Part shown: piece by piece, positions 3,830-5,034 of the stretch
Position numbering within the stretch: the stretch's first letter is position 1
Layout of the letters: every line of letters begins with the position of its first letter
From: an uncultured Lachnospiraceae bacterium
Lineage (GTDB): Bacteria > Bacillota > Clostridia > Lachnospirales > Lachnospiraceae
DNA length: 5,034 bases
Direction: 5' to 3'
Assembly (NCBI GenBank): GCA_905209075.1
Contig: CAJLRL010000055.1
Span: forward strand, 1-5,034
Position numbers and translations under genes: made by a program
The notes under the pieces: generated by a model
What the model was told of the DNA's origin: nothing
The model's input: the letters and a program-made list of their open reading frames with translations, nothing else
Databases searched by the model: none

Positions 3830-5034
3830 TTAGTCGTTGCCTGCCACTTTATCAAGAAGTCTGGCGGAGTTCCGCTTTGCCTTTCTTGTAGAGTGGGCGT
3901 AGACATTCATTGTGGTACTGACATCAGAGTGTCCTAACAGTTCCTGCACATCTTTTGGGGCAGCTCCGTTTGAGAGGAGGTTGCTTGTGTAGGTGTGTCG
4001 CAACTGGTGGAAATGGAAATTCTCAAATCCGTCCAGTCGTTTCGCAACTGACCGGCAGGCGATGCTGAGTGTGCTTGGAAGTTCCAGACATCCGTCTGGT
4101 CTCAAGCAGACAAAGGAGATTTCCTTGTAATCTGCCGGGATTTCTTCGGTTCCGTCCAGATGATAATATTCATAATACACTCTGTTTTTGTCCTGTACTT
4201 CCTTGTAGAAATTGCGGTGGTAAAGTTCACCATACTGCATCCGGCTTTTAAGCTGTTTTTTTCTGGCGGTTTTCAGTATTTCAGTCAGAGTATCGCCAAA
4301 ATCAACAATCCTTACTTTCTTTCGCTTGGTCGGTCCGATGATGTTTTTATGTTTTGTGCCATCATAGCGGATACTTCTTTTAATGGTCAGGCATTGTTCT
4401 TCAAGATTGATGTCCTGCCATGTCAATCCGCAAACTTCACCGATACGAAGTCCCGCATAGTATGCGATCTGGATTGGCAGGATTGCAGGTGGATTCTTTA
4501 CTTTGAGGTATTCTATCAGTCTCTCATAATCTTCATGGGAAATAGGCTGTATGCCTTCTTCTACCTCATCATCTGAGAATAAATCCACATCCTCTGCCTG
4601 TTTTTTCAGCTTAATATACTGCATAGGATTAAAAGTAATCAACTGTTTTGGAAATACTGCAAACCGGAAAGCCTGTTGTAATACTGCTGAAAAGGAATGG
4701 ATGTAATCTTTACTGTATCCTTTTCTCACTTTTCCATCTGGAAATTCCCCACCGAATGTAAGCAGATCGAGAAATGCCTGTAAATGTTCAGCAGTAACGG
4801 TTTTTAATTTGCGTTCTGCAATCGGATGTTTCTTGATACAACGGATTGCACCAAGATAATTTTCCACTGTACCATTGCTGAGTGTTCCGACTTTCAGTTC
4901 TTCTTCCGCCCACATATCAAGAAGTTCTCCTACAGTAAGATTATCTGTCTTTGCGACAAATTTCTTGCTTTCGTAATCATCCATTGCCTGACGGAGCAGT
5001 TTTTCCGTTTCACTTTTACTTTCTGTTCCAGCGT
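3830..5034 (-). CDS. Tyrosine recombinase/integrase, Tn916-like (N terminus outside window)
   Basis: A site-specific recombinase that integrates and excises a mobile element by a Tyr-DNA intermediate. Numbering from the ATG at 4984, the catalytic residues are complete: Arg180 in AGLRIGEVCGL, a Lys near 220 in PTKRKKVR, His326 and Arg329 in HQLRH, His352 in LGHSD, and the nucleophile Tyr362 in MNVYAHS. Residues about 13-125 form the SAM-like core-binding domain (LTVGELLDMW onward). The C terminus ends KVAGND. The ATG at 4984 is probably not the start: the frame stays open to base 5034 with coding-like sequence (TESKSETEKLLRQA) that fits the end of the N-terminal arm-binding domain, so the real start is beyond the window. 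A stretch at about 243-318 between the Lys and the HxxR box is longer than in minimal integrases. In Tn916-type elements int lies at one end with its 3' end facing the junction, so the element body should be to the right. Confidence 0.93.
   Translation of the reverse strand, partial: AGTESKSETEKLLRQAMDDYESKKFVAKTDNLTVGELLDMWAEEELKVGTLSNGTVENYLGAIRCIKKHPIAERKLKTVTAEHLQAFLDLLTFGGEFPDGKVRKGYSKDYIHSFSAVLQQAFRFAVFPKQLITFNPMQYIKLKKQAEDVDLFSDDEVEEGIQPISHEDYERLIEYLKVKNPPAILPIQIAYYAGLRIGEVCGLTWQDINLEEQCLTIKRSIRYDGTKHKNIIGPTKRKKVRIVDFGDTLTEILKTARKKQLKSRMQYGELYHRNFYKEVQDKNRVYYEYYHLDGTEEIPADYKEISFVCLRPDGCLELPSTLSIACRSVAKRLDGFENFHFHQLRHTYTSNLLSNGAAPKDVQELLGHSDVSTTMNVYAHSTRKAKRNSARLLDKVAGND

Noticed and set aside
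4069..4576. Two + strand ORFs opposite the integrase
   Set aside because: The integrase on the - strand has a complete catalytic residue set; these are antisense shadows.

Overview
The window looks like a patchwork of accessory DNA from a low-GC Gram-positive gut-type bacterium, most likely a Clostridia/Lachnospiraceae relative. The reasons are AT-rich codon use, strong AGGAAGGAG-type ribosome binding sites, sigma-A-like promoters, and protein types (radical SAM mobile pair protein B, a clostridial MOBV-like relaxase, a Tn916-type tyrosine integrase) that I recognise from mobile elements of that group. This assignment is inference; there is no rRNA or housekeeping gene to anchor it.

Layout. 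(1) Bases 1-449 hold the 3' part of a radical SAM enzyme gene. (2) Bases 450-734 are non-coding and hold a run of six or more hairpins directly upstream of a relaxase gene, a good candidate for an origin of transfer. (3) Bases 735-1316 hold the relaxase, cut off just after its HxDExTPHxH metal-binding motif; family-like sequence ends near base 1280. (4) From about 1281 to 3540 there is a string of small genes, all on the + strand and all unrecognised or decayed: a single-gene unit with its own promoter and terminator (129 aa), two overlapping small ORFs with an odd start, a 194-aa unknown protein behind a distinctive promoter/operator, a broken GNAT acetyltransferase, and a 96-aa membrane protein. 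(5) Bases 3531-3829 are non-coding and hold a second, diverged copy of that promoter/operator with no gene behind it, plus hairpins and short CCTTATTT-type repeats. (6) Bases 3830-5034 hold a tyrosine recombinase on the - strand, whose N terminus runs off the right edge.

How it fits together. The left part (radical SAM gene, hairpin region, relaxase) looks like the remains of a mobilisable element. The middle looks like a cargo or decay zone. The right part looks like the terminal integrase of another integrative element whose body lies to the right. The integrase reads toward the left, and the orphan promoter at 3662-3703 stops making sense just before it, so I infer an element end between about 3704 and 3829. 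The most promising items are the candidate oriT hairpin cluster, the duplicated promoter with its ACAAAT/ATTTGT palindrome, and the relaxase truncation junction. I found no CRISPR array, tRNA or rRNA.
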